From the NCBI GenBank assembly GCA_005879205.1, contig VBLD01000188.1, positions 1 through 8,738 on the forward strand: a DNA stretch of 8,738 nucleotides, given 5' to 3'. Below, one piece after another: positions 8,645-8,738 of the stretch. The notes below the pieces were generated by a model. The model was not told the DNA's origin. It was given only the letters and a program-made list of their open reading frames with translations, and did no database searches. Source of the stretch: Deltaproteobacteria bacterium. GTDB lineage: Bacteria > Desulfobacterota > Binatia > DP-6. A program made the translations under genes and the position numbers. Every line of letters begins with the position of its first letter. The stretch's first letter is position 1.

Positions 8645-8672
8645 TTGTCAAGGCGGTGCGAAGGAGTAACGT
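8645..8672 (+). promoter_or_regulatory. Weak candidate sigma70-type promoter for the rightmost gene, with an overlapping minus-strand -35
   Basis: TTGTCA (8645-8650, one mismatch to TTGACA) is followed after 16 nt by TAACGT (8667-8672, only three of six matches to TATAAT). That would start a transcript about 15 nt before the ATG at 8695. On the other strand the overlapping bases read a perfect TTGACA (8651-8646), a possible -35 for the small gene, but no good -10 follows at 16-18 nt. This is a pattern match only. Confidence 0.25.
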
Positions 8673-8694
8673 CTTCTCGATCCCCTGCGACGAG

Positions 8695-8738
8695 ATGATG
8701 CGAGGTGCCGTCCTGCTCATCGCCGTGCTCGCCGCGGT
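8695..8738 (+). CDS. N-terminus of a probable exported protein or lipoprotein, cut by the window edge
   Basis: From ATG 8695 (or ATG 8698) the frame reads MMRGAVLLIAVLAA and stays open to the end of the window. One Arg followed by a run of Leu, Ile, Val and Ala is the usual beginning of a Sec signal peptide. The cleavage site and mature protein are outside the window, so the family cannot be named. The gene is divergent from the small acidic protein gene. Its ribosome binding site is poor (GACGAG just before the ATG), and the AAGGAG at 8661-8666 is too far upstream to serve it. A chance hydrophobic start in this frame cannot be excluded. Confidence 0.5.
   Translation, partial: MMRGAVLLIAVLAA

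Larger units (their letters stand above)
8550..8694. other. Divergent intergenic region
   Basis: This 145-nt stretch is the only clear non-coding gap in the window. It separates the minus-strand small acidic protein gene from the + strand exported-protein start. Besides the small gene's ribosome binding site, it holds the CGGGACA/TGTCCCG inverted repeat and overlapping -35-like hexamers on both strands. I find no tRNA, small-RNA-like structure or terminator in it. It is the likely site of control for both genes. Confidence 0.6.

Noticed and set aside
8301..8720. A longer, 139-residue version of the small minus-strand protein
   Set aside because: The extra 57 codons run through the divergent intergenic region with its repeats. 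The ATG at 8549 has a far better ribosome binding site, and the upstream residues look like translated non-coding DNA.

Overview
The window is G+C-rich bacterial DNA (about 70% by eye) and densely coded. Nine genes lie head to tail on the + strand from the left edge to 8280. A small gene on the - strand (8301-8549) converges on them, and the first codons of a probable exported protein leave the window at the right edge (8695 onward). Gaps inside the nine-gene run are 1-13 nt or short overlaps (ATGA, ATGA, and a 10-nt overlap). I see no internal terminator or promoter, so it reads as one operon. The G+C content, the frequent GTG starts and the gene mix suit an uncultivated deltaproteobacterial, Binatota or Rokubacteria-like lineage. 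The sequence alone does not fix the phylum.

Left part (1-2931), central metabolism: the C-terminal two thirds of threonine synthase; an ApgM/alkaline-phosphatase-superfamily protein that best matches the proposed homoserine kinase branch rather than true phosphoglycerate mutase; and a class II fructose-1,6-bisphosphatase (GlpX) homologue. The GlpX homologue keeps the fold motifs but has Ala and Gln at positions matching E. coli Thr90 and Glu213.

Middle and right part (2933-8280), acyl-CoA metabolism: a crotonase with both catalytic glutamates, an acyl-CoA dehydrogenase (ACAD) homologue without a recognisable catalytic base, a DUF2007-like small protein, the large and small subunits of a B12-dependent acyl-CoA mutase, and a second ACAD that keeps the catalytic Glu. 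The mutase has Phe71/Gln189 at the two substrate-determining positions. That is the isobutyryl-CoA mutase pattern, not the Tyr/Arg of methylmalonyl-CoA mutase. Together the genes could take isobutyryl-CoA to butyryl-CoA, crotonyl-CoA and 3-hydroxybutyryl-CoA.

The most interesting signal is that the two ACADs are damaged in complementary places. The first lost the flavin-side loop and the catalytic base. The second has an altered, two-residue-shorter loop and a changed GGYGY segment on the side that normally contacts the FAD of the neighbouring subunit. This suggests an obligate heteromer like the alpha2beta2 ACADs of actinobacterial steroid catabolism. The right edge holds an acidic, Trp-containing small protein of unknown function and a divergent intergenic region with an inverted repeat.
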